The notes under the pieces: model-generated | Database searches by the model: none | What the model was told of the DNA's origin: nothing | The model's input: only the letters and a program-made list of their open reading frames with translations | Source: Flavobacteriaceae bacterium | GTDB taxonomy: Bacteria; Bacteroidota; Bacteroidia; Flavobacteriales; Weeksellaceae | Reading direction: 5' to 3' | Assembly (NCBI GenBank): GCA_031273305.1 | Contig: JAISSC010000004.1 | Span: forward strand, 1-20,932 | DNA: 20,932 bases | Made by a program: the position numbers and the translations under genes | Part shown: positions 1-7,281 of the stretch, one piece after another | Layout of the letters: every line of letters starts with the position of its first letter | Position numbering within the stretch: position 1 is the first letter of the stretch

Positions 1-79
1 CACTAAAATACTTAGTCGGCTTTTGAATGATGTTTTTGCCTTCTTTTAGTCCTGAGATAACTTTACTTTTTTTGTCCAT
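1..79 (-). CDS. Possible start of an unrecognised gene, cut by the window edge
   Basis: Reading leftward from an ATG at 79-77 there are 26 stop-free codons up to the edge, beginning MDKKSKVISGLKEG. The piece is lysine-rich and hydrophilic with no signal peptide. The frame is closed upstream by a stop near 109-107. I do not recognise it, and 26 codons are too few to prove a gene. It is divergent from the truncated transporter gene at 124, and the inverted repeat at 81-100 lies directly upstream of its ATG. It could be a real gene start or chance. Confidence 0.35.
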   Translation of the reverse strand, partial: MDKKSKVISGLKEGKNIIQKPTKYFS

Positions 80-80
80 T

Positions 81-100
81 TTTACACTTTTTTGTGTAAA
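81..100. repeat. Inverted repeat with T6 loop upstream of the divergent ORF
   Basis: TTTACAC at 81-87 and GTGTAAA at 94-100 are perfect reverse complements separated by six T. The repeat lies between the leftward ATG at 79 and the rightward transporter remnant at 124. It could be an operator in a divergent promoter region or a weak hairpin. The arms are AT-rich, so a stable terminator is less likely. Confidence 0.5.
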
Positions 101-123
101 CCTATTTTAGGACAAGACAGTCC

Positions 124-804
124 ATGATGCTTTCTAGTGCGGTTTCTATATGCGGGGTTTCGGCGGCTATCGCTACGGCGGGAGCAATAAAAGGGGATTC
201 CAAAAAATTATCGTATGTGGTTTCACTGGTTTTGGTGGTGGCTGTTCCGATGATAATTATAATGCCGGCTCTGGCAAAATTAATAGGGCTGAATGAGGTA
301 ATGGCAGGAGCATGGATAGGGGGAACCATTGATACTACCGGAGCAGTAGCGGCTACCGGCGCAGTTTATGGGGAAGAAGCTCTTAAAATTAGTTCTATCG
401 TAAAGTTCTCACAGAATGTGTTATTGGGAGTTGCCGCCTTTTTGATAGCTGTATATTGGAGCTACACCAAAAAGGAAGGAAATCAGTATGCCGATAAACC
501 TGATTTAAAAGTAATCTGGGAACGTTTCCCTAAATTCGTATTGGGTTTTCTGGCGGCTTCCTTGTTGTTTTCTTTTGTAGCTCCTACGGCTGAATATAAG
601 CCCGTGATCGATATACTGAAAAAGTTTCAGGGATTATGGTTTGCTTTAGGCTTCACTTCCATTGGTCTGGAAACAAATTTCAGAACTTTGATAAATACGG
701 AAAATAGGAAAGCAACTTTTGTATTTCTGGGAGCACAAGCATTCAATGTTGTATTTACTTTAATAATTGCTTACCTTGTGTTTGGAATACAATGGGGAGA
801 GTAA
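124..804 (+). pseudogene. YeiH-type putative sulfate exporter, N-terminally truncated
   Basis: The 226 residues match the C-terminal part of the YeiH / UPF0324 putative sulfate exporter family. Recognisable stretches are SSAVSICGVSAAIATAGA near the start, AGAWIGGTIDTTGA around 59-72, KFSQNVLLG around 93-101 and GFTSIGLETNF around 176-186. About six hydrophobic segments are visible. Full-length members usually have more than 300 residues and about ten membrane segments, so the N-terminal part is missing. In-frame stop codons lie upstream, the nearest at 97-99. An ATG with a weak AGGA upstream could still give a short product. The next gene starts 3 nt after the stop. The family call is fairly secure; function as a transporter is doubtful. 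Confidence 0.72.
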
Positions 805-807
805 AAT

Positions 808-1248
808 ATGAGAAAATTATTGCCGATATTAAGTATGATTTTTTTAAGGATAATCATTTTAGCTCAAATATTTTTTTGTTATAAATTTTTAAATTCTACT
901 AAAGGGTTATTGTATTTTAATGATGATGGCAGATATGATTACACAAGTAATTTGCAAAGTTCCGGAGGAGAGGATGAAGCAGCTTTATTTTATGTAATGG
1001 ACTTTTATATTTTGTATTTTATCCTTAGCTTAATTTTTTGGAGTAAAAAGGCACAATTAAGGCTATTAATATTCACAGTTATAATGCATATTTTATCTTT
1101 AGGATTGATTCAAATAGGTTCTGTTTATGGAACAATTGCTCAGGATAAGAATTTATGGTTATTGTTTATAATGATAAACCCTGTTTTGATGTTTGTGGTT
1201 TTATTATATAAGAATAAGCCCGAAAGAACGGAAGTGGTTGATAAGTAA
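808..1248 (+). CDS. Unrecognised small integral membrane protein
   Basis: This 146-residue protein matches no family I recognise. It has four probable membrane segments: about residues 5-25, 62-80, 85-108 and 116-135. A polar loop of about 35 residues after the first contains Asp, Glu and Ser, and the tail is charged. The start lies 3 nt after the transporter remnant's stop, and the GGGGAGAG at the end of that gene can serve as ribosome binding site, so the two are probably cotranscribed. It is clearly AT-rich. It ends 69 nt before the convergent carbonic anhydrase gene. The reading frame and topology are well supported; the function is unknown. Confidence 0.7.
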   Translation: MRKLLPILSMIFLRIIILAQIFFCYKFLNSTKGLLYFNDDGRYDYTSNLQSSGGEDEAALFYVMDFYILYFILSLIFWSKKAQLRLLIFTVIMHILSLGLIQIGSVYGTIAQDKNLWLLFIMINPVLMFVVLLYKNKPERTEVVDK

Positions 1249-1317
1249 GAAGCTGTGTTTTCATGCTCCCAATTTTCAGCCTGAATTTTTTCAAATCCCA
1301 AGCAAATCAGAATAAAA

Positions 1318-1962
1318 TCAAAAAATACTTTTCCCCTCATTCAGGTTATAGATTTCCATTATCTCTTTTAGAATCTTCTTAAAGTTGATCCTCATATCAA
1401 TAAGTTTTCCCGAACGTATGTCGAATATCCAGCCGTGAACTCTGAGGTCACGTTCAATAAAGGCTTTTTGTACGGCTGCCGTTTTAATTAAATTAATACA
1501 TTGCTCCTCTACATTCAGTTCTGCCAGTCGGTTATATTTTTCATCAGGGTCTTTAATTACATTTAATTCGTCTTTATGAATCCGGTATACATCCCGTATA
1601 TTACGAAGCCAGGGATTTAATAATCCCAAATCTTTAGCTTCCATAGCGGCTTTTACGCCACTGCAATAATAATGCCCGCAGACAATGATCTGTTTTACCT
1701 TTAAATGCTCTACCGCATAGGTGATTACAGACATCACATTCAGGTCAATACTGATAACCATATTAGCGATGTTCCGGTGAACAAATACTTCTCCCGGCTT
1801 TGCTCCCAATAACTCTTCCGTAGCCACACGGCTGTCGGAACAACCTATGTATAGGACTTCCGGTTTCTGACCTTTAGACAATTTATCAAAATAATCCCTG
1901 TCGATGGATAGTTTTTCCGCTATCCATGCTTCATTATGTGAAAATATTTTTTCAAAATCCAT
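1318..1962 (-). CDS. Beta-class carbonic anhydrase
   Basis: The 214-residue protein interconverts CO2 and bicarbonate in the cytoplasm. The beta-class zinc site is complete: CSDSR at 41-45 supplies Cys41 and the Asp43-Arg45 pair, and CGHYYC at 95-100 supplies His97 and Cys100. The family motif HRN is at 62-64. Length is normal for bacterial beta enzymes and there is no signal peptide. The ATG at 1962 gives the typical short N-terminal helix and is preceded by GGGGTG. A DoxX gene lies upstream on the same strand, 64 nt away. The gene converges with the membrane protein gene at 808-1248. A TATATTTA sequence upstream resembles a Bacteroidota -7 box but has no clear partner. Confidence 0.95.
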   Translation of the reverse strand: MDFEKIFSHNEAWIAEKLSIDRDYFDKLSKGQKPEVLYIGCSDSRVATEELLGAKPGEVFVHRNIANMVISIDLNVMSVITYAVEHLKVKQIIVCGHYYCSGVKAAMEAKDLGLLNPWLRNIRDVYRIHKDELNVIKDPDEKYNRLAELNVEEQCINLIKTAAVQKAFIERDLRVHGWIFDIRSGKLIDMRINFKKILKEIMEIYNLNEGKSIF

Positions 1963-2026
1963 ACATTCACCCCAATTTCAGGTAAATATACTAAAAAAAT
2001 ACGCCTAAAAAACCGCCGTTCTACTT

Positions 2027-2440
2027 TTATGCAAAAATTCCGTTATTTCCTTTGTATATGCTGTATTTTCCCGAGCCTAAAAAGAATAGAGCCAAAGAAG
2101 TCAACAAGTAGAATAGATTAAGTTCTCCCGATAATCCTCCGGTTTTAGTAATACTGAACGCTCCTGCCTCATGAACCAGATAAATAGTCATAACCATAGT
2201 GAACGCTACTAATAAGGAAGATATCCTTGTAAAAACTCCTAATATAATAAGTATAGGAGCCACTACTTCTCCAATAGGGACTCCCAGCCAGATAAATTCC
2301 GGTAATCCCTTTTTTGCCAACATACCTTTGATGAACTCATGTCCGTGAATAAATTTTGCAATTCCGTGAGGAAGCATTAATCCCCCTATTGAGATTCGTA
2401 ATATTAATTTCCCCAGATTCGGATTCAATTCTTTTGTCAT
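2027..2440 (-). CDS. DoxX family membrane protein
   Basis: The 137-residue protein is hydrophobic with four likely membrane segments and begins with the typical DoxX pattern LGKLILRISIGGLMLPHGIAK, followed by a second segment containing GVPIGEVVAPILIILG. DoxX proteins are small inner-membrane proteins linked in some bacteria to redox or thiosulfate metabolism; the exact role of this one is unknown. The ATG at 2440 fits the family's usual length. It sits 64 nt upstream of carbonic anhydrase on the same strand, so cotranscription is possible. A candidate -7 box lies at 2470-2477. Confidence 0.88.
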   Translation of the reverse strand: MTKELNPNLGKLILRISIGGLMLPHGIAKFIHGHEFIKGMLAKKGLPEFIWLGVPIGEVVAPILIILGVFTRISSLLVAFTMVMTIYLVHEAGAFSITKTGGLSGELNLFYLLTSLALFFLGSGKYSIYKGNNGIFA

Positions 2441-2469
2441 AATATTTAGATTTTTTTAATTTAGTATAG

Positions 2470-2477
2470 CAAAAATA
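2470..2477 (-). promoter_or_regulatory. Candidate -7 box for the DoxX gene
   Basis: On the minus strand this reads TATTTTTG, matching TAnnTTTG, about 30 nt upstream of the DoxX start. I see no clean TTTG at the -33 position, so support is moderate. Confidence 0.45.
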
Positions 2478-2647
2478 AGATTTTTTCTTTGTTATGAACC
2501 CTGTCATAGATCAAAAAAGTATACTTGTCCCAAATTCTGCTCCACAAACAAACCTCTTTCAACCATAATTGTTACCTGATTTTAGCAGTATTCGGAAATT
2601 ATACTCAAATCTTTTTTAGAACGATACAAACACCATGCCCATATTGA

Positions 2648-2665
2648 TTTGTCGCCTCCGACAAA
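2648..2665. repeat. Perfect 7-bp inverted repeat upstream of sucC
   Basis: TTTGTCG at 2648-2654 and CGACAAA at 2659-2665 surround the loop CCTC. It lies about 70 nt upstream of the sucC promoter. No T-tract follows, so it is not a typical terminator. It may be an operator or a short palindrome without function. Confidence 0.5.
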
Positions 2666-2730
2666 CAGGGGTTTAATGGAAATTATATCGGATATTTGAC
2701 TAAAAACGGAAATATATTTATATTAAAAAT

Positions 2731-2760
2731 TTTGTTGTGCAGTAAAAATTATTATATTTG
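2731..2760 (+). promoter_or_regulatory. Bacteroidota-type promoter of sucC
   Basis: TTTG at 2731-2734 and TATATTTG at 2753-2760 are 18 nt apart, close to the consensus for the Bacteroidota primary sigma factor. Transcription would start near 2765 and leave a leader of about 50 nt before the sucC ATG at 2815. An in-frame TTG at 2758 falls inside the -7 box and cannot be the start codon if this promoter is used. Confidence 0.75.
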
Positions 2761-2814
2761 TCCACATTACATTTTCAACACTTTTTAACAAATAAAACCA
2801 CAAAAAAACAGGAT

Positions 2815-4008
2815 ATGAATTTACATGAATATCAAGGAAAAGAGATACTTTCATCATTTGGAGTAAGAGTACAGAGAGGTATTGTTGCCACCACACCTGA
2901 CGAGGCAGTGGAAGCAGCAAAAGAAATGAATGACAAAACAGGAACCAACTGGTGGGTAGTAAAAGCCCAGATACATGCAGGAGGAAGAGGAAAAGGAGGC
3001 GGAGTGAAGTTGGCGAAATCTTTGGATGAAGTAAAAGAAAAAGCCTCTGAAATTATAGGAATGAACCTGATTACTCCTCAAACATCCAAAGAAGGTAAAA
3101 AAGTACATCAAGTATTCATTGCAGAAGATATGTATTATCCCGGAGAAGCAGAAGTAGAAGAATTTTATATGTCTGTTTTATTGGATCGTGCAAAAGGAAA
3201 GAACATGATCATCTACTCTACGGAAGGAGGAATGGATATTGAGGCTGTTGCAGAGAAAACTCCGGAGAGGATTTTCACGGAGGAAGTTGATCCGGCAGTA
3301 GGATTGCAAGGCTTTCAGGCTCGTAAAATAGCCTTTAATTTAGGTGTAAGCGGAGAGGCGTTTAAAGATATGACACGTTTTGTTACCGCTCTTTACAAAG
3401 CATACATAGAAAGCGATGCAACTTTATTTGAGATAAATCCGGTATTAAAGACTTCCGATAACAAGATAGCAGCAGTAGATGCCAAAGTAACCATAGATAA
3501 TAACGCATTATTCCGTCATTCGGAATACCTGAAACTAAGAGATATTAGAGAAGAAGACCCTACTGAGGTAGAAGCCGGAGAAGCAGGGTTGAACTTCGTA
3601 AAACTGGACGGAAACGTAGGATGTATGGTAAACGGCGCAGGATTGGCAATGGCTACTATGGACATTATTAAACTCTCCGGAGGAAACCCTGCAAATTTCT
3701 TGGATGTAGGAGGAACTGCCGATGCAGAAAGAGTAGAAAAAGCATTCCGTATTATCTTGAAAGACGACTCCGTACAAGCGATATTAGTTAATATTTTCGG
3801 AGGCATCGTTCGTTGCGACCGAGTTGCTCAGGGAATTTTAGACGCTTACAAAAATATGGGTGATTTTATCAAAGTTCCTATTATAGTTCGTTTACAAGGA
3901 ACCAACGCAGAAATAGCCAAGAAAATGATTGATGACAGCGGCTTGCAAGTACGTTCCGCAATTACATTGGAAGATGCAGCTAAGGCAGTTGCCGATGCAT
4001 TAGCATAA
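2815..4008 (+). CDS. sucC: Succinate-CoA ligase (ADP-forming), beta subunit
   Basis: SucC forms, with SucD, the TCA-cycle enzyme that converts succinyl-CoA to succinate while making ATP or GTP. From the ATG at 2815 the protein has 397 residues, close to the E. coli length, and begins with the family pattern MNLHEYQGKEIL. The ATP-grasp part covers about 1-225, with KAQIHAGGRGKGGGVK at 50-65 and LFEINPV at 204-210. The CoA-ligase part follows, with GNVGCMVNGAGLAMATMD at 266-283, GGNPANFLDVGG at 289-300 and NIFGGIVRCD at 326-335. No sucD lies next to it, so the alpha subunit must be encoded elsewhere. It has its own promoter and a terminator 45 nt downstream. Confidence 0.97.
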   Translation: MNLHEYQGKEILSSFGVRVQRGIVATTPDEAVEAAKEMNDKTGTNWWVVKAQIHAGGRGKGGGVKLAKSLDEVKEKASEIIGMNLITPQTSKEGKKVHQVFIAEDMYYPGEAEVEEFYMSVLLDRAKGKNMIIYSTEGGMDIEAVAEKTPERIFTEEVDPAVGLQGFQARKIAFNLGVSGEAFKDMTRFVTALYKAYIESDATLFEINPVLKTSDNKIAAVDAKVTIDNNALFRHSEYLKLRDIREEDPTEVEAGEAGLNFVKLDGNVGCMVNGAGLAMATMDIIKLSGGNPANFLDVGGTADAERVEKAFRIILKDDSVQAILVNIFGGIVRCDRVAQGILDAYKNMGDFIKVPIIVRLQGTNAEIAKKMIDDSGLQVRSAITLEDAAKAVADALA

Positions 4009-4052
4009 AAAAGAAGTATATTCCCCTAAATAATTATACTTAAAAACTCAAT

Positions 4053-4083
4053 ATACACCATGATTTTCGTGGTGTATTTTTAT
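4053..4083 (+). terminator. Rho-independent terminator after sucC
   Basis: TACACCA at 4054-4060 pairs with TGGTGTA at 4070-4076, extended by an outer A-T pair and inner T-G and G-C pairs around a 5-nt loop. TTTTATTTT follows directly. The position 45 nt after the sucC stop suits a rightward terminator. Confidence 0.8.
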
Positions 4084-4158
4084 TTTCGGGACACGTAAAT
4101 TAATCCGTAAGTCAATATTTATAATTTTTTACGATGCCAAAATGAGTGACGCAGGCGG

Positions 4159-4241
4159 AAGCCTGAAAGGCTTGATTTTCATAACCGTAGGTCACAGACC
4201 TGCGGAGAGAATAACCACCCACTGCTCTGTCTGAAAGGCAG
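4159..4241. repeat. Cluster of three short hairpins, possible REP-like element
   Basis: Hairpin 1 is AAGCCT / AGGCTT with loop GAA (4159-4173). Hairpin 2 is CCGTAGGTC / GACCTGCGG with loop ACA (4185-4205), with one G-T pair. Hairpin 3 is CTGTCT / AGGCAG with loop GAA (4227-4241), with one G-T pair. Hairpins 1 and 3 share the 9-mer CTGAAAGGC (4163-4171 and 4231-4239). The arrangement resembles intergenic palindromic repeats of bacterial genomes; membership in a dispersed family cannot be shown from one copy. Confidence 0.6.
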
Positions 4242-4349
4242 GACTGATATAGAGTATTTTTCATCAATATCTCCTGAGAAGCAAAGGCGTTCCTATAAAA
4301 AAATAAAGAAAATCTATAACCGATTTCTTCCCACCTGATATAAAGGTAG

Positions 4350-4357
4350 TATATTTG
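4350..4357 (+). promoter_or_regulatory. Candidate -7 box for sufC
   Basis: TATATTTG matches TAnnTTTG and lies 37 nt upstream of the sufC ATG. The -33 region has only a TTTC at 4324-4327 at a long spacing, so the promoter is incomplete. AAAGGA at about 4376-4381 can act as ribosome binding site. Confidence 0.55.
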
Positions 4358-4393
4358 TGTTTAGAATGAACTCAAAAGGAAATACGAGATAAA

Positions 4394-5128
4394 ATGCTAT
4401 CAATAAAAAATTTACACGCTGGAATAGAAGGCAAAAAAATATTAAAGGGAATCAATCTGGAAATCAAAAAAGGGGAAGTCCATGCGATTATGGGACCTAA
4501 CGGAGGAGGAAAAAGCACTCTTTCCAACGTAATTACAGGAAGAGAAGAATATGAAGTAACAGATGGCGATATTTTCTTTGAAGGAGCGGATCTATTAGAA
4601 TTAGCCCCTGAAGAAAGAGCTAATGCCGGGATTTTTATGTCTTTCCAATATCCGGTGGAGATTCCGGGAGTTAGTGTTTCCAACTTTTTAAAGGCTGCAA
4701 TTAATGCCAACAGGAAAGCTCACGGACAAGATGACATTTCCGCACAGGAGTTTCTACAAAAGGTCAAAGAAAAATCGGAGTTATTGGAGATAAAAAAGGA
4801 CTTTCTTTCCCGCTCGTTGAATGAGGGGTTTTCCGGAGGAGAAAAGAAGAGAAATGAGATTTTCCAGATGGCTATGCTGGAACCTAAATTAGCCATTTTG
4901 GATGAAACCGATTCCGGATTGGATATTGATGCGCTACGAATCGTTTCCAACGGAGTGAATAAACTGAAGAACGAAGACAATGCGGTTTTGGTAATCACTC
5001 ACTACCAAAGACTTTTAGATTATATTATCCCGGATTTCGTACATGTATTGATGGACGGAAAAATTGTGAAATCCGGAACCAGAGAATTAGCCCTTGAACT
5101 GGAAGAAAAAGGTTATGATTGGCTGTAA
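4394..5128 (+). CDS. sufC: Fe-S cluster assembly ATPase SufC
   Basis: SufC is the ABC-type ATPase of the SUF system; with SufB and SufD it forms the cytoplasmic scaffold that builds Fe-S clusters. The 244 residues include Walker A GPNGGGKST (34-42), a Q-loop at Gln85 in SFQYPVEIPG, the SUF-type signature GFSGGEKKRNE (145-155), Walker B LAILDETDSGLDID (166-179) and the H-loop His203. The DETDSGLDID form separates SufC from transporter ATPases. sufD follows after 36 nt. sufB, which usually stands directly before sufC, is not in the window; the gene upstream is sucC, 385 nt away behind a terminator. Confidence 0.97.
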   Translation: MLSIKNLHAGIEGKKILKGINLEIKKGEVHAIMGPNGGGKSTLSNVITGREEYEVTDGDIFFEGADLLELAPEERANAGIFMSFQYPVEIPGVSVSNFLKAAINANRKAHGQDDISAQEFLQKVKEKSELLEIKKDFLSRSLNEGFSGGEKKRNEIFQMAMLEPKLAILDETDSGLDIDALRIVSNGVNKLKNEDNAVLVITHYQRLLDYIIPDFVHVLMDGKIVKSGTRELALELEEKGYDWL

Positions 5129-5164
5129 TAAGATAAAAAATATAAAGTTTTAGAGGATAGATAA

Positions 5165-6430
5165 ATGAATATTGTACAACATACGGAACTGGATAAGATA
5201 AAATCAGAGGCTCAAACCGCTATAAAACAGATAAACCTGCCTACCCGAAAAGAGGAAGACTGGAAATATACCCGAATATCTGCCCTCAAACCTGAAAAAT
5301 ATGTAACAGCAGAGCCACATTCCATCTCAAAAGAAACAGTAGAAGCAAATTCTATAAAAGGAATGGATTCGTTCAGATTGGTTTTTGTAGACGGAGTCTT
5401 TTCAGCCGAATATTCCAATTATCCAAAAGATAAATTGGTAGTACTTCCTTTTTCCGAAGCGATTAAAAATGATGCCTATCACCGGATATTGGCAGATAAA
5501 TTCAATTCTATCACGGAAAAGGAGGATTATTTTACGGCTTTAAACACAGCCCATACTAACGAAGGAACCTTTATTTATGTTCCAAAAAATACGGTAGAGG
5601 AAAAACCGATCGAATTACTATACCTGAATACGGAACAAAACCGGGAAGCAATTCAGACCCTTCGGAATTTATTTATTATAGAGCCCCATTCACAAATTCG
5701 GGTTACAGAAAAAATCCATACTCTTTCCGATCTGGAATTTCTGACCAATGCAACAACTGAAATTTTCGTAGGTAAAAATGCCCATTTTAGCTTATACAAG
5801 ATTCAGGATGATGTTGCAACTGCCAACCTGATAGACAATACCTTTATAGAACAGTCTCAGAACAGTCAGTCCTTTATCCATACCTTTTCGTTCGGTGGAA
5901 AAGTAATCCGCAACAGGCTCTCTTTTGACCATAAAGGAGAAAACATCAATTCCACTTTGAAAGGGATCAGCATCATCGGAGACGGACAGGAAGTGGGAAA
6001 TCATACCCTTGTTCAGCACAACCAGCCCAATTGCGAAAGCCATGAGCTATATCGCGGAATTTTCGACGGAAATGCGCATGGAATCTTCAACGGGAAGATT
6101 AAAGTACATGAAATCGCACAAAAAACCAATGCCTTTCAACAAAATAATAACGTATTGCTGTCGGATAAATCCGTTATTGATACCAAGCCTCAGTTGGAAA
6201 TTTTTGCAGATGATGTAAAATGTTCTCACGGTTGTACCGTAGGACAACTGGACGACGATGCTTTGTTCTATATGAAGCAAAGGGGAATTCATGAGAAAGA
6301 AGCTAAAGCCTTACTAATGTTCGCTTTCTGTTCCGATGTTATGGAAACCGTTACCATTCCTGAACTGAAAAATAAGATAAACACAATTATCGCCGAGAAG
6401 CTGGATGTAAATATTGATTTTGATTTTTAA
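5165..6430 (+). CDS. sufD: Fe-S cluster assembly scaffold protein SufD
   Basis: The 421-residue protein is the SufD partner of the SufBCD scaffold. The N-terminal part is helical and contains RKEEDWKYTRI, typical of SufD. The middle is the beta-helix core shared with SufB. The C-terminal end carries KCSHGCTVGQLDDDALFYMK (352-371), with the conserved His355 in the position important for SufD in E. coli, and the helix RGIHEKEAKALLMFAFCSDV. Length is normal. GAGGAT before the ATG is a plausible ribosome binding site. It follows sufC by 36 nt, so the two form one unit. sufS and sufE do not follow; the next gene is yaaA after 78 nt. Confidence 0.95.
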   Translation: MNIVQHTELDKIKSEAQTAIKQINLPTRKEEDWKYTRISALKPEKYVTAEPHSISKETVEANSIKGMDSFRLVFVDGVFSAEYSNYPKDKLVVLPFSEAIKNDAYHRILADKFNSITEKEDYFTALNTAHTNEGTFIYVPKNTVEEKPIELLYLNTEQNREAIQTLRNLFIIEPHSQIRVTEKIHTLSDLEFLTNATTEIFVGKNAHFSLYKIQDDVATANLIDNTFIEQSQNSQSFIHTFSFGGKVIRNRLSFDHKGENINSTLKGISIIGDGQEVGNHTLVQHNQPNCESHELYRGIFDGNAHGIFNGKIKVHEIAQKTNAFQQNNNVLLSDKSVIDTKPQLEIFADDVKCSHGCTVGQLDDDALFYMKQRGIHEKEAKALLMFAFCSDVMETVTIPELKNKINTIIAEKLDVNIDFDF

Positions 6431-6508
6431 TTATAACAACTGTCGGAATTAAGTTTACGCCTACATTTTTCTTACCTTAGCTAATTAACTGATTTTAAAG
6501 GATAATCC

Positions 6509-7267
6509 ATGAAAATACTTCTTTCACCGGCTAAAATGATGAGTTTGGACACTCGTTCCGAATGGTCTAAACGCACCCGACCTCAATATTTGGAACTTAG
6601 TAAAAAACTTCAATCCGTTTTAAAAGAATATTCCCCTTTGGAGTTAGAAAACCTGTTAGATATTTCCCCTAAATTATCCAAAGAGAACTGGGAAAGAAAT
6701 CGGGAATGGAAATCAAAGCCGGATAAAAAAGAAAGCGTTCAGGCTATTTTCGCATTTAAAGGAGAGGTATACAGAGGCTTGGATGCCGAATCTTTATCTC
6801 ACAAGGCATTGGACTATCTTCAAAAGAATTTGTTGATTATTTCCGGGTTATATGGACTACTCCGACCCTCAGACGAGATAATGCCCTATCGTCTGGAAAT
6901 GGGGAAGAAATTAAAGACTTCTACATCTAAAGACCTTTATGATTTCTGGGGGAATACCTTAACCGGCGATTTTAATTCTTCCCTGAAAAAAGGAGAACCG
7001 ATTCTAAACCTTGCCAGCAAAGAATACTTTAAAGTTCTTCAACCTAAGGAATTTCAAGTACCGGTTGTTGAGGTCGATTTTAAAGATTATAAAGACGGAA
7101 AACTGAAAAGCATCATAATATATTTTAAAAACGCACGTGGGAAGATGACACGTTGGTGCGCAGAAAACAACATAAAAAGCATTGAGGAATTAAAAACGTA
7201 TAATGAAGACCGGTATGAATTTTCTGAAAAACTGTCCAAAGATAATCACTTGGTATTTATACGATAA
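6509..7267 (+). CDS. yaaA: Peroxide stress protein YaaA (UPF0246)
   Basis: The 252-residue cytoplasmic protein shows all family landmarks: MKILLSPAK at the N-terminus, AIFAFKGEVYRGLDA around 79-93, ISGLYGLLRPSDEIMPYRLEMG around 111-132, NLASKEYFKVL in the second half and KNARGKMTRWC before the end. In E. coli YaaA is induced by OxyR and limits free iron and hence DNA damage during hydrogen peroxide stress; a DNA-binding fold has been reported. AAAGGA stands before the ATG. It follows sufD by 78 nt on the same strand, which fits an iron and oxidative stress context. A TACCTTAG at 6472-6479 is a one-mismatch -7 box, so separate transcription is possible. Confidence 0.93.
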   Translation: MKILLSPAKMMSLDTRSEWSKRTRPQYLELSKKLQSVLKEYSPLELENLLDISPKLSKENWERNREWKSKPDKKESVQAIFAFKGEVYRGLDAESLSHKALDYLQKNLLIISGLYGLLRPSDEIMPYRLEMGKKLKTSTSKDLYDFWGNTLTGDFNSSLKKGEPILNLASKEYFKVLQPKEFQVPVVEVDFKDYKDGKLKSIIIYFKNARGKMTRWCAENNIKSIEELKTYNEDRYEFSEKLSKDNHLVFIR

Positions 7268-7281
7268 TATTCCCTGAAAGA

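Larger units (their letters stand above)
2441..2814. other. Divergent intergenic region between the DoxX gene and sucC
   Basis: The 374 nt between two divergent genes hold no convincing coding frame. They contain the candidate DoxX promoter at the left, a perfect 7-bp inverted repeat with a CCTC loop at 2648-2665 (TTTGTCG / CGACAAA), and the sucC promoter at the right. The middle (about 2500-2640) shows nothing I can name. Confidence 0.6.
4009..4393. other. Intergenic region between sucC and sufC
   Basis: The 385 nt hold the sucC terminator (4053-4083), a cluster of three small hairpins (4159-4241) and the candidate sufC promoter (4350-4357). There is no room for sufB here. A stop-free frame from 4150 to 4338 has no ATG and overlaps the hairpins, so I do not call it a gene. 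Confidence 0.6.

Noticed and set aside
3516..3806. Antisense frames of 80-96 codons inside sucC
   Set aside because: They are antisense to conserved sucC sequence, without start signals or recognisable domains.
4150..4338. Stop-free frame of about 62 codons between sucC and sufC, rich in Lys and Arg at its end
   Set aside because: It has no ATG, covers the hairpin cluster, and resembles no family I know. It is more likely chance or a decayed remnant.
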